A stretch of DNA of 64,000 nt from Macrotrachela quadricornifera (GCA_022393335.1 JAJEKB010020966.1:62001-126000); one strand, 5' to 3'; counted from the stretch's first letter, positions 34,096-46,663 are shown. Program-made: numbers and translations. Notes: a model not told the origin generated them from the letters alone.

Positions 34096-35874
34096 ATGAG
34101 TAAAATAGAAAATATATTGAAATTTGAATTATTTCCAAATGAAATATTAATTCAATGTTTTGAATATTTGAATATATTTGATATTTATCATTCATTTAAT
34201 GAATTAAATAATCGTTTTAATAAATTTATTTATTCAATTCCATTACATTTAAATTTTGAATATATTAATAAAACAATATTTGATAAATTTTGTACTAAAA
34301 TATTATTAAATTCTCAAATAAAAAATCAAATTTATTCATTAAAATTATCAAATAAACTAACATGTTATCAAATTGAAATATTTTTATCATTTTTTTCACT
34401 TCATGAATTTTCTAATCTTCGATCATTAACTTTAATTGATATTAATAGTAACGATGGTAAAAAATTGGAATTAATGTTACCATTAATACCTCAATTATCT
34501 TATTTACATGTGATTCATTCAGATTTTAATACTAATCCTATACTAATTGATTTCTTTTTACCGAAACTACGAACATTATCATTATCATATGCAGATACTT
34601 CTTTTATAACTATTTGTAAAACTTCATCAATTATCAATTTAACAATTACAGTATGTCATTTAATTGATTTTTATCAATTAATAAAACAACTATCTAAATT
34701 AGAATATTTTAATATAGAAACACTTTATTGTGGAGAATCAAAAGTCATTGAAATATATTCTAATAATCAATATGCTCTTCATTTAAAAAAACTAATTATT
34801 GGTGAACTTGAATATATATCTGATAATGAATTTACAACCATTAAAAACATTTTAAAACAAATGCCAAATTTAAAAAGTTTAACATTATCTGTTTCACAAT
34901 GTAAATTTATAATTGATGCTTATCAATGGGAACATTTAATAAAATCATTTGTACCTTATTTAGATATTTTCATGTTCAAATTTTGTGATTCTAGGATAAA
35001 TAATGTTAATACTATACTTAATAAATTTAAACAATTTCAAAGTCATTTTTGGCAAGAAGAACATCATTGGTATACTGAATATGTAGTAAATGATTTTTTA
35101 GTATATATCTATACAATCCCTTATTTATCAAATAAATATAATGCAAAATTGAAGGACATTAGATATTCGAATAATTTAATAAATAATGTTGATACATTCA
35201 ATAATATGACAGATTTAATGTTATCTGGTTATCTATCAGCAGAGAATTATCAATATTACTTTTCAAATGTTACTTCATTAATGTTACGTTGTGAGAATAT
35301 GACAATGAAAACTATTGAATATTTAAAAAAAATTGTTAATCTATTTAATTTGAAACATTTACGTTTCAATTCGTATTTGGAAAATCAAAATTCATTATTC
35401 TTATTAGAATTATTAAAAGAAACACCACGATTATCATCTTTATCTATTCATTTCGAGAAATTAATATCATATCTTAATGATAGTGAATTATGTAAATATT
35501 TAAATAAAATGATTAAACGTTTATATATATACGATGATTCAAAAGAAATATTCTCTGATATGTCGAAATTAAAACAATTCTGTGAAGTATTTATTAATGT
35601 TGAACATTTACAATATAAATATTACGGGAATGATGATCTGTTATTTTTATTAAAAAATTTACCAAAATTATCCACTATGGAAATAATCGGAGCGGAATAT
35701 ATTTATCCAACTATTAAAGATGGTTTTCGTAAATTTAGACATGAAGCACAAAGATTAAATATAATTTTTCGGGAAAGTTCTATAAATCATGCGATACATT
35801 ATTTTGAAGACGAATTTGATAAGTTCAAAATGTTTATTTGGATTGGAAGAAAACAAGACTTAATGATTTCATAA
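34096..35874 (+). CDS. F-box protein with degenerate leucine-rich region, 592 aa, intronless
   Basis: One uninterrupted frame from ATG at 34096. Residues about 10-50 (LFPNEILIQCFEYLNIFDIYHSFNELNNRFN..) are an F-box, expected to bind Skp1 in an SCF ubiquitin ligase. The remainder holds irregular LxxLxL repeats (for example NLRSLTLIDI, NLKSLTLSVS, NLKHLRFNS, KLSTMEIIG). It matches the minus-strand protein at 2639-4607 in length, F-box wording and internal landmarks, so the two are paralogues; that copy has one intron, this one none. Function beyond the F-box is not indicated. Codon use is among the most AT-rich in the window. Confidence 0.85.
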   Translation: MSKIENILKFELFPNEILIQCFEYLNIFDIYHSFNELNNRFNKFIYSIPLHLNFEYINKTIFDKFCTKILLNSQIKNQIYSLKLSNKLTCYQIEIFLSFFSLHEFSNLRSLTLIDINSNDGKKLELMLPLIPQLSYLHVIHSDFNTNPILIDFFLPKLRTLSLSYADTSFITICKTSSIINLTITVCHLIDFYQLIKQLSKLEYFNIETLYCGESKVIEIYSNNQYALHLKKLIIGELEYISDNEFTTIKNILKQMPNLKSLTLSVSQCKFIIDAYQWEHLIKSFVPYLDIFMFKFCDSRINNVNTILNKFKQFQSHFWQEEHHWYTEYVVNDFLVYIYTIPYLSNKYNAKLKDIRYSNNLINNVDTFNNMTDLMLSGYLSAENYQYYFSNVTSLMLRCENMTMKTIEYLKKIVNLFNLKHLRFNSYLENQNSLFLLELLKETPRLSSLSIHFEKLISYLNDSELCKYLNKMIKRLYIYDDSKEIFSDMSKLKQFCEVFINVEHLQYKYYGNDDLLFLLKNLPKLSTMEIIGAEYIYPTIKDGFRKFRHEAQRLNIIFRESSINHAIHYFEDEFDKFKMFIWIGRKQDLMIS

Positions 35875-37351
35875 TGTGATGAATTGTATAAACTGTTTAG
35901 TTTTAAATTAAAATCAAAATATAATTAAGATTTTTATTTTATTATTATTAGTTTTTTGTTGTACGAAAGATATCCTTTTATATCATCTTTCTTTGATGAA
36001 TTTTTTGCTCCAAAATGTGATCAATTTTGAATAAGTAAGAGATATTTATAATTAATTGATTATTATGATGAATGTACAAAGCTAGATTTCAACAAAAATA
36101 GCTCTTATAGAAATTTTCTTATTATGGTCTTAGTTGAACAATGATCCGATAGCATAGAAAAATAGAGCGAAAGACGCTCTATCTTTTCATAAAAAAAGGA
36201 AAACTTCTTTAAGCTTTCCATAAGAAAAAAAAGTACCTTCGCCACTACTTTTGGATCACCCTAAGTAGATAATAAAATGGATAAAGGAACCTATACATGC
36301 CATCTTAAAAGATGATTTGATAGACTAGAGAACGAGTAAAATGACAAACAAATAAGCTTTGTCCTCCACATATTAATTTAATGTAAACAGTGTCACCATA
36401 GGTCATTGATTGTCTCAATTTTTTCCTTTCTTTTCTTTTGTTCTCTTTCCTTTGATATTGCTTCCTTCATTATGTTTAACCGCTTGTATGACTATTTGCA
36501 TTATATATATATATGTATTTCTTCTTTCTCTTGTGAACCTAACACTCGACATTATGTGTTGTACTCCCGGAGTACGCTGTTTCTCCCTTGGAATATGAAT
36601 AGTTCAACTATCCATGTTTTGCATTTCTCTGGGGCAATTCTCCTTTCACCCTTTCGATATTGATTTCTTTTCAAAAGGTGCACCGCTAAATTTTCTACAA
36701 AATGCTCAAGTATTTTATTTTAGAAAAGAAAATAAATGCGTTTGTTTGCTTGGCTGTGACACGGTCGAAGGTAGGGGTGTCAAACTTTCGGGTTCTCTAG
36801 GTTTCCATTTCCAAGAATCTGGAACTCGCTTCGCAATCCATTTTTCTGCATTTGTAAGACGCAATGGAATATTTCTATAGTCTTTTTGCACAAAGTTATG
36901 ACGGGTGTCTGGGTTCTTGGGAGTGGAATTCGAGATTGACACCGCTAGTCGAAGGTCAAAATAACTAAACATCGAAATCACATTCTTTTAGACAATCAGA
37001 TTTTTGTGGGCCTGCGTTTAATCAAAAATGGTCAGTAATGTGCCTTCCTTCTGCTTCACGCACAGTAGTATGTCTGGATTTTTGTGTCATATATACAGAA
37101 AAATACTGGATGTAAGAAGTATATTGCAGACATATGCAGACGATTTACCGTTTTTAGACGCTATTTTTAGCTTAGAGAAAACTTAAAAATTGAATATTTC
37201 TTTTGTAAAATACGGTCTAGAAAAGCTGCTGAAGTATGTATTGTTCATTGAGAATTCATTAGATTGCGAGGAAAAGCAATTTGTAAATTCTACGTACTTA
37301 TCAAACAACGTCCTTGTTTATACTTATAAGGGAACACCACGAACTGATCAA
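35875..37351. other. Gene-free region
   Basis: Several short overlapping frames at 36400-36980 lack domain similarity or splice context and are rejected as genes. Confidence 0.4.
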
Positions 37352-37465
37352 TCGCTTTTTAAATTATAGTCATACCACTTTGTAGAGTTTGTTGAGTTAT
37401 TAACTGATATAAAAGTCATTCGTCAAAAACTCTACAAACTGGTATGACTATAATTTAAAAAGTGA
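37352..37465. repeat. 114-bp hairpin, MITE-like
   Basis: Arms 37352-37390 and 37427-37465 are reverse complements with two mismatches around a 36-nt loop (core aaattatagtcatacca). It ends 264 bp before the start of the large LRR gene and may be a small non-autonomous element in its promoter. Confidence 0.85.
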
Positions 37466-37729
37466 GCTCAATACGTAGATGAAGGTTTGCTGGTAGCAAC
37501 ATTAGAAGTGAGCTGAACTGATATTCTCTTTTCTTTTCTGTTTGATCATGACTGATGAAGAAGCCAGAATGAAACGATAACATTTTACCCTTCATCACTT
37601 TATAGAGAGAAGCGTTTGAAGTGTCTTATCAGCGAAACACATGAGAAAAAAGTCACGTCGATAAATATCTGTGCGGCGTTTGATGCCTAACAGACAGAGA
37701 AAGAATTCATTCATTCTAACAACACATCC

Positions 37730-40700
37730 ATGTCAAACATGTCGCTCGTCAGTTTACCGGTGGAGATTCTTTATCGCATTTTAGACCATCTCGATATTCA
37801 GTCGATTCTTCTTGCGTTTCGTTATGTTTGTAAACGCTTATATACAATTACGAACACTTACAATCGATATGAACTCGATGTTTCTTCATTACGACGATCC
37901 AGTATCAATCCGATCCGTCGTATTCTGCAGCCTCAGCATGTCATTTCAATAATTTTAAGCAATAATAACCGTGCAAAAGACATTGTCAATGTATTTTTCT
38001 CGCATTTTGGCAGCCATCAATTTTCGGAGCTTCGCTTACTGACACTAACTGAAGTTAACAATGACGATGTCGATCGTTTGCTACAATTTTTCGCTGCTTA
38101 TCCTATCACGTCATTTTCCACGCATACATATGAAGAATGGAACAACAAAGAAGCCGCTCTTCTATCATCTGTATCCGCCCAGTTAAAACTTCGCAGGTTA
38201 ACTCTGAAAAATTCGAATTCTTTAGTCCAAAATATATCGTGGGAGCATTTGTCCACTCTACAACATATCACACTGGACAAGTGTGTATATTCAGAATATG
38301 AGACCATTCTTAGTAGTCTACCAGGTTTAAAGACACTCGTGATGAGAGATTGTGTTGTAGGAAGTCGTCATCAAGCATCTTTGATGCCTTCCTCGCAATT
38401 ACGTTCTCTTACTATCAACGATTGTCATCTGTCTATGGACGATATAAAATTTATTCTTTCGCGAACATCTTCGCTTGTGCATCTCAAGTTGGCTTCTTGT
38501 CGACAAAAATTTGATTCCGTTTTCAATGGTTCTTCTTGGGAACAATATATTCAAACTAATCTCTTGTCTCTGATCAAATTCGAGTTTTTTTTTACCTGTT
38601 CGACAGCCCAGATAAAAGAGATGATCAATGATGATTCTTTGATTGATTCATTCCAAACATCGTTTTGGCTAAATAGTCTACATTGTTTTGTTACATGTGA
38701 CTATAACACGCAATGGAAGAAAGTCAATCTTTATAGTTTGCCAATATGTCTTAGCAAATTTGATTACTTAGCTCAATCAAGAGACAGCGCTTCTGGTCTT
38801 TCGATCGCCATCAGATGGAAAATATCATCACTCGATGTTCATTCTTCTCTAACACTGAACTGGACAGATGGCATATTTGATGTTTTGACAACAAAGGTAT
38901 GGCTATTTTTCGGTAATACCATATTTATCGATTCTTTTTTTGACACAGCCGCTCACAGAAATGAGCCTTCAATCGATTAAGATCGATAATCATGACACAA
39001 AATATCTCGCTCTTGCAATGCAAACAAACGAAGTAATTCTGAACTTTGCATCAGCTGTAATTTGAATCATTGTTTCTCACATAGACGATCATCAAGCTCG
39101 ATCTCTCTAATAATCGAATTGAAGGTCGTGGTTCAGAATATTTAGCTGATGCATTACAATACAATAAGGTAAATTCACATTCTCTTACTCGATCTCCTCT
39201 ACATGTTTCTACTCAACGTTTGACAGACTCTTCAACAGTTAAATGTTACAAAAAACCAATTTCGAAAGGACGGAGCATTGCATATGGCTGATTTATTACG
39301 CTATTCGACGGTATGCTCAGTTGTTTCTTTCCTATCTTCCTTTAAAAATGTCTTGCTTGTTTATACAGCCATTGACTGCCTTATGTTTTTGTCACAACGG
39401 TCTCAGTAAAGTCGGAGCGAAACATTTGGCAGCCGCACTGAAAATAAATACAGTAATTATCAATGACCGATAACATTGTCTCTACCTGTTCGAATGATAA
39501 CATCTAGACACTCACCATATTAGATATTTCTTCCAATCAAATCAACCAGCAAGGCACCAAATATATTGCAGAAGCCTTAGAAATGAACAAGGTAACTGTC
39601 GATTAATCTTTCCCTCTCAATTGTATATTCATAATGATTTGTCTACGTAGAGTATCACATATCTCAATCTCGCAAGTAATCAAATAGGTGATCTTGGAGT
39701 CAAATATTTAGCAAACGCATTATCACACAATACAGTAAGCCGAATCGATTTTTTTATTCATTCTTGTGAAATCGAATCTATTTAGACATTGACAACACTC
39801 GATTTAGAATTCAATCAAATTGGAGATAGTAGCAAAGAAGATCTGTCTAATTTATTGGTTAACAACAAAGTGCATTGCGTGATTCATATTTATCTTTCTT
39901 ACTTACTTCTGTTTCTTGTCTTACCAAGACACTTTCAACACTTTCCCTATCGACAAACGTCATAGGAGACAACGGTGCTATATTTCTTGCTAAGAGTTTA
40001 GACACAAATGCAGTAACATACATCTTTTGATAATAGTTTGCACATTTTTGAATTTGATGACATAGACGCTGATAACCTTGAACCTTTATGACAATGAGAT
40101 TGGTGAACAGGGTGGAATAAGCCTTATAAATTCCTTTCGAAATAATCAGGTTACCTTGGCTCTTCAATCGCATTCGTCTTATTCTGCTGATTTCAACAGA
40201 CACTCTCAACAATCAATCTCCTTCGTAATCGAACACCTACATACTTGACTATATCGATCAGTATTATGATGGCACAAACAAAGGTATTTATTCCACTTGA
40301 CTTTATTCTATTTTGAATACTTTTTCCCATAGTGTGGAGTCAATGTGGATCTTTCACATAAACAAATCGGGATAAAAGAAGCGGAGTACTTAGCAAACAC
40401 ACTGGCTATGAACAAGGTTACTCTTTTTTCACTGAGACTGCGGCAACATTCATTTTTCTCATTGATATAGATAATAGCAGTGTTGGATCTTGTAAATGAT
40501 CAATTAGGCGATGAAAGTGTACGATACATTGCCTGTACACTAGCTCATAACACGGTACAGATCTTTAATAATTCAGGATTCGTATCACTTCTCTTCGTTT
40601 CTTTTCTAAAGACATTGACCGAACTCAATCTTTCAAGAAACAACATCAGTTCCGTCGGTATACACATTCTAGTTGATATGCTACGCAATCAAACGGTGAG

Positions 40701-43700
40701 TAAAACAGTGAAAATATTTCTGTGTTAAGTCGAACTTCATTTTCTACATAGGCAATCAGCAAGGTGAATCTTGCCTATAATAAGATCGGTGATGACGGTG
40801 CCAAACATATTGGTAGTTTCTTGCGAGCGAATCATGTAAACATCATTGTCTTCGAATGTTTCTTACATTTATATAATATGTTCTGTCGTAGACATTAACC
40901 ATAATGCAACTCGACGGAAATAATATTGGAAGCGAAGGAGCTCAATATCTGATGGATGCGTTGCAGAACAACACGGTATTGTTCCTTTGTGTATCATAGA
41001 TTAAATTTACATTTTCAATAATTGGCACAGATATTAAAAGGACTCAGTATGGATAGGAATGCATCCGATGACTGTACAATCTTAGAAGCTATTATTTCGC
41101 TGCGACCAAATGGGGTAACTCCTATTCAGTTTTTCTACAATCTGTTTTTTATTATCCAACTTTTTTCTGACAGATGACAGATACAGTGACACTTATTGAG
41201 AAGAAAATTGGAGAAAATGGTATACAGCATCTTGCGAATGCTTTGAAAACTAATACGGTATCTTTCGTCTTCTCTTCATTGTTCGTACATGGCTTTTATC
41301 TATTTCATTTAGCGCGTCACGACTTTAAATCTTAAGCGCAATGATATCAATGATCAAGGTGTCCAATATCTTGCAGATGTGCTCAAAAATGATACGGTAT
41401 ATTTTATTTGTCCTTTGCCATGATAAGATGACTCTTTTGACTGTTTCACACAGCAAATTACATCGTTGGCTCTTGACGGAAACCAAATTAATGATCAAGG
41501 AGCGAAATGTCTTGCAGATATGCTGAGAATTAATCGAGTGAGAAGGATTTCTTGTATATTTTTGTCGTTTTTATTATCTCTTTGCCCGTAGACACTAAAA
41601 GTATTGAGCATTTGTAACAATCAAATTCAAAGTCAAGGAGGTCGCTTCATTGCCGATGCATTTGAGCATAGCGAAGTATGCGCCATTGACTCGTGATTCT
41701 TCTCTCATGTCCATCGTTTGTGTTTGTTAGACTCTGAAAAAACTCTGTCTCGATGGAAACCACTGTCCAGTTCTGGCTGCTGCTGTGGAATTACGGTCTG
41801 ACACGGTAACAATCTATCCCATTGTATACCTTGCGCAGTCATTGTTAATTCGTCCTTGTAGTGGTGTTTCAGCTTGGAACTTCCCTCACAGCGTATTGAA
41901 CATACAGACTTAGTGTATCTCAGTCGTATGTTGCGACATAATACGGTAGATATAGACTTCTTTCATATAAATGTTCATTTTTATATAATAGAACGTCCGG
42001 AGAGTCGATCTACAAGACAGTAAAATCGGAGATCTTGGAGTACAACAACTCGCTGATGTTCTTCGCATAAATACGGTTAGCATCACCAGAGGTTTCCACT
42101 AGTGATAGATATATGTTGATTTATTTGTTTAGACGATCAATAAGCTGTTCCTACGTGCAAATGACATTGGCGATCAGGGTGCAACTGTTCTGGCTGATGC
42201 ATTGAGACATAATACGGTACACATTTTATTTCCATCTACCTCTTTCTGAATATTTCTTCTTCACATAGACGCTAGTCACATTAGATCTTTCAAAGAACCA
42301 TATTGGAGTCACTGGTGCCCGATCATTTTCTGAAGCACTTCAAAATAACACAGTGACTTTTATCTCTGTGTTGACTTTGTTTTCTCTACCGTTGTTTTGT
42401 TCTTTGTTTAGACTATTTTAGAAATCATTCTAAATAATAACAAAAGTGGTTACGCAGCTGTTATAGGAGCTTCTATTCAACTGCGAAATAATACAGTAAA
42501 TGAATATTTGTCTCTTTGAGTCAGTTAATTCACGATACTGTTATGTTTCAGGAACTGACCAGAATAGATCTTTCAAACAATGAAATTAATTGTGAAGAAG
42601 CACAGCTTCTAGCCATAGCATTGCTCGACAACAAAGTGATTTGCATAGATTATGAAGATTTGATCTATATACAGTCGTTCTTTCTCATAGAAACTATACT
42701 CGCTTAGTCTGCACTCGAACAAAATAAGCGATCAAGGAGCAGAAAGCTTGGCTGAGGCATTTCGCAACAACACAGTAATCATTTGTCACTTACTGACTTA
42801 CTTTATTCGATTTAGAACTTTGCTTAGACACTGAGCAGACTCGATCTTAGTTCGAACCAAATCGGCACCAAAGGAGCACAATGTCTATTCAATGTATTTT
42901 ACAATAAAACGGTAATTATGTTGCAGAAACCAGTGATCAGAAGTATCACCGATTTGTTTTCTGCAGACATTCAGGGAACTGTCTCTGCAAGACAATCAAC
43001 ACAAGCTATGTAATCTTGTTGAAAGTGTTTTTGAGTATCGTGAGAATGATCGGGTATTTGTCAATCAATCGAAAACATTCAAATTCAGACATTTTCTATT
43101 TAATGCAGATACCCACTGAACTCAATTTCGTTAGAAAAAGCATTGGCAACGAAGAAACACAGTACCTAGCTGATTTACTGAGCCATAATACGGTGACTAT
43201 GCCGCTTGAATCATCTATAGAATAATCGTGAAGACTGCTCTTATTAGACAATTACCGATCTAAACCTAAGCAAGAATTACATCGGAGCTACGGGTGTACA
43301 ATATCTGGCTGGTATATTACGAGATAATAAGGTATGTCTCAGAGTTTGTCCATAATTCGGTACATGTTTTCTCGATTATTTCATACAGACATTATTAAAA
43401 TTGAATCTTCGATCGAACAAAATCGGTGACGAAGGAACACAGTACTTGGTCGATGCATTGCGACATAACATGGTAATTGTCAATGAATCTTGGATTCTCT
43501 CTATGCTTTTCTTTATTTTTATCGCAGACATTGCAGACACTCGATCTCAGTAAAAATGCCATCAGCGGATCAGGAGCACAGTATCTTGCTGAGGCTTTGC
43601 GTGAAAATACGGTGACTATGGCTATCTTTCTGTTTCGCGTATCACTTTCTTTCTCATTCAACAGACATTGACGAAACTTGGTCTTCGTGACAATGCGATC

Positions 43701-45519
43701 GATGATACAGGAATCGAACATCTGGCTGGTCTATTACAAATAAATACGGTGATAATGCTTTCTCTATCAACTCTTAGACATCAATTATTGATACTTTATA
43801 TAGACACTTACTACTCTGGATCTTGCATACAATCAGATCAAAAAATTCAATCGATTGCGTTTGGTTGAGATGTTTCAGAATAACCAGGTAACGTTTTCGA
43901 TCTGATCGAGTTTCGTAGATATTTTTTTTCTTTTAGACTCAGAAATCTTGACCTGACAGGTAATGGCAATGGAGACTGTACAGTTGTAGGAGTCGCGGTT
44001 AAAATACGAAATGACAAGGTAGTTTCTATGAGTGTTGTCATCTGTCTCTCGTACTGATTCACAGTTTTCTCGCTGCAGAAACTAAATATCGTCGATCTTC
44101 GATGCAGTTTACTTGGTGACGAAGGAACAAAGATTTTATGTCTAGCATTGCCGTTTAGCCGCGTAACATAATCATTTGTTTTCATCTTTTCTCATGCCTA
44201 CGCATGTTTCTATAGGCACTCACCACTCTCGATCTTCGATCCAACCAGATCGGTGAAGTTGGTGCAGAACATCTCGCTGTGGCATTATGCTCTAACACGG
44301 TACTCCACATCTTTTTCCATTACTAGTTCTCATTTCATTTTTGAATCAGACACTAACGACATTATTGATGTCGAACAACAACTTACATGATAACGGAGCG
44401 AAATATCTGGCCAACAAACTATGCAACTGCACCGTGAGCCGCATCTTCATTATCTATCTCGTAACATACTATAAGTCTTGTTTCATAGACCTTGAAAACA
44501 CTGGATCTTGCTAATAATCAAATTGGTGTAATAGGAATAAAACATATTTCATCAGCACTCTGCAACCATCAGGTAGTTCTTCTGATGTTCTCATTAATTC
44601 TCAACTTTTCTGAGGATTTTTCGAAACAGACTCTAGTCACACTCGATCTTAGTTCAAATTGCATTGGTGATGAAGGTACAAAATATTTAACTGATGCATT
44701 GAAAAATACTGAGGTGAATTTTTTGCGCATGATGTCTTCCTTTTTAATGTTCCTCAATTATTACTACTATAGACACTTCAGACACTCGATCTTGGTGAGA
44801 ATGGAATTGGTGATGAGGGCGCACAATATTTAGCAGAACTCTTGCAGAATATTACAGTAACCGTTGTGTCGTCTTTATGTTATAATTGTAGTCTCATTTG
44901 TATACAGAACCTCGTCACGTTAGATCTTCGATCGAATCGAATCACTGATAAAGGATTCAACTTTTTGGCAGATGTCTTGCCACACAATAGAGTAATTATT
45001 ACGTTCGTATTCCCTATCTCGCATCTAATTCAAGGGTTTACATAGACTTTGGCACGACTCTCACTTTGGCAAAATGAAATTGACGAAAGTGTTGCACTAC
45101 CAGATAACAACGTATTCATACTTTCCTTCTGTGCTTATCTGATAACAATTTTGATTTTCACTTCTAGTCACTGATTCAACTCAATCTTTATGAGAATCGA
45201 TCGATTAGTTATGTTGAAGAGCACGCTGTTGCATCTGTAAACGAAGAAACAGTAAATTTTGTGATATACTGCTCTTGCCAAGTTTTATTTTTACATGCTG
45301 TTACAGACACTCGCTCACATAGAACCAACCTATTCTTCAATCAATAGTAAAATGTTGCTTGAAATAGCACGTTTCTTTTACAAACGTCGGTTGGAAATAA
45401 GAGAAAGTTTTGACCACACTCAAACACAAAATATACAGGCAATGACAGAAGAGGACTTTTGGTTTGGCTTGTTTGGCCAAGAAAAGTCACAGTCAAGACT
45501 TTATAATCGGTATTATTGA
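37730..45519 (+). CDS. F-box / giant LRR protein, 48 exons with one leucine-rich repeat per exon, ~1,700 aa
   Basis: Exon 1 (37730-38896, 389 aa) starts with an F-box (LVSLPVEILYRILDHLDIQSILLAFRYVCKRL) followed by a degenerate LRR domain. Exons 2-47 each encode one repeat with the NLR/ribonuclease-inhibitor type consensus TLTTLDLxxNxIGDEGAQYLADALRxNT. 42 of these 46 exons are exactly 84 nt (28 aa); the others are 75, 87, 82 and 66 nt (exons 22, 31, 38 and 46). Exon 48 (45307-45519) encodes a non-repeat C-terminus ending SRLYNRYY. All introns are GT-AG, roughly 45-65 nt and phase 0, so exons can be skipped or duplicated without changing frame. Exon 38 (82 nt) breaks the frame if included. RI-type LRRs form a horseshoe that binds proteins; with the F-box this suggests an SCF substrate receptor of very large surface (inference). 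The start could also be the second Met, three codons later. Confidence 0.88.
38949..45251 (+). repeat. Array of 46 single-repeat LRR exons (exons 2-47)
   Basis: Exon starts, each 84 nt unless noted: 38949, 39085, 39227, 39369, 39508, 39651, 39786, 39929, 40066, 40200, 40333, 40471, 40612, 40752, 40892, 41031, 41174, 41313, 41454, 41592, 41731 (75 nt), 41862, 41992, 42133, 42269, 42412, 42552, 42691, 42828, 42967 (87 nt), 43109, 43248, 43389, 43528, 43665, 43804, 43937 (82 nt), 44079, 44216, 44350, 44489, 44630, 44773, 44908, 45046 (66 nt), 45168. Unit period is about 137 bp. Most exons begin ACA-(C/T)T(C/G) after a (C/T)AG acceptor and end AAT-AC(G/A) before a gta donor. Confidence 0.9.
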
Positions 45520-45979
45520 TACCCCGTCTTTTGGCCAGTATATAACCTTTATCGTTGTATCATCAGTAACATTTAAATAAAAAAGAACCATCATAATCTT
45601 GAGCACTGAAGTTCAGACCCGTACCCACTCTTTTTTTGAATGATCTACTACTTATTCAGAATCTTTAAACAGAATATTATGAAAAATCATCCATTATTCA
45701 GTGTTTTCAACGTAATCCTGACTCATCAACATACAAACTGTCTATTGTTGGATTCAAAACAAGATTCACATGTTCACTACTGTCCGAGAAATTAAAAAAA
45801 CTACAGACGTCTTGTTTGAAAATTACACGAGAAAAATAATTAAAGCTGACATTAACTCTTGCTATATTTTTATTACATGGATTAGAAGAATTTCTGTCCA
45901 ATAGTCGATTTCTGATTGTTCATGATTAAGAAGAAATGTAAGTGTTTTTATGCTGTTTATTCGCAAGAGAGAAAAGCTC
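45520..45979. other. Short intergenic region between convergent genes
   Basis: Contains the 3' ends of the LRR gene and the orphan gene on the opposite strand; no further feature is seen. Confidence 0.4.
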
Positions 45980-46663
45980 TCACGTCACAGGCTCGTCCTC
46001 AGACATCAGTTGCTGATATTTTGATAATAATACGTCCAATTCTGTTGAATCGTCGTGATCGTCTGCTATATTTTTCAGCATTTCATGAGCAATTACAGCA
46101 CCTAACATAGAATTAGTCTTCATCAGTTTGCAGAACTGATTGGATGAGAATAGCTGTCCAATAGCTTCTGCCATTTTGAATCCTTGGCTGTCTCTGTCAA
46201 AATCCAAACAATTACCCATGTATGGAAACGGATCTTCACGGCGTGTGTATGCTTTTCGGACGAGTATGGCCATCTGACGAAGATCATTTCGATGTAAAAT
46301 ATCACCACGCGGATCACATAACAATTCACGAAGCAAAGCATTCACTTCATTTTCTAACACGGGATGCAAGCAGAAAATACATAAAAACTGCAACATTGCA
46401 CATCCAGAACAAGACTTAGGAAATATGTGAAGAAATGTGTTACGAGGAACCGAGGCCGCGAGAGCTCGCAAGAAAACCAAGTAGGATTGAAAAGCGCCTT
46501 CATAATGGAGACAATTACTTCGATACAACTCATGAAGGAAACCACAGCCAGGTGCGCCCATGTATAATGGAACGGTCGATTCTGTAGTCACATTATTATG
46601 TAAGAGTTTGAATTGCTCGATGATTTTTAATTCGCTGTCTTCCCCACTAGGCCAAGCAGACAT
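45980..46663 (-). CDS. Unrecognised 227-aa protein, single exon
   Basis: ATG at 46663 to stop at 45980, uninterrupted. The composition is that of a soluble, mainly helical protein, with less AT-biased codons than the F-box genes. Visible features: an acidic start (SGEDSELKIIEQFKLL), a Gly/Cys segment (MGAPGCGFLHELYRSNC), a Cys-rich patch (FPKSCSGCAMLQFLCIFC), then DPRGDILHRNDLRQMAILVRKAY and an acidic C-terminus (DDHDDSTELDVLLSKYQQLMSEDEPV). There is no signal peptide or certain membrane segment. I recognise no family and infer no function. It is tail-to-tail with the LRR gene, 460 bp away. Confidence 0.75.
   Translation of the reverse strand: MSAWPSGEDSELKIIEQFKLLHNNVTTESTVPLYMGAPGCGFLHELYRSNCLHYEGAFQSYLVFLRALAASVPRNTFLHIFPKSCSGCAMLQFLCIFCLHPVLENEVNALLRELLCDPRGDILHRNDLRQMAILVRKAYTRREDPFPYMGNCLDFDRDSQGFKMAEAIGQLFSSNQFCKLMKTNSMLGAVIAHEMLKNIADDHDDSTELDVLLSKYQQLMSEDEPVT

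Noticed and set aside
36406..36981. Cluster of overlapping frames of 62-88 aa on both strands
   Set aside because: No domain, no splice logic and mutually exclusive frames; likely chance in a slightly less AT-rich stretch.
43395..44185. Minus-strand frames of 108 and 112 aa in the LRR array
   Set aside because: Antisense shadows of LRR exons; they repeat the same motif (VPSSP) at each exon.
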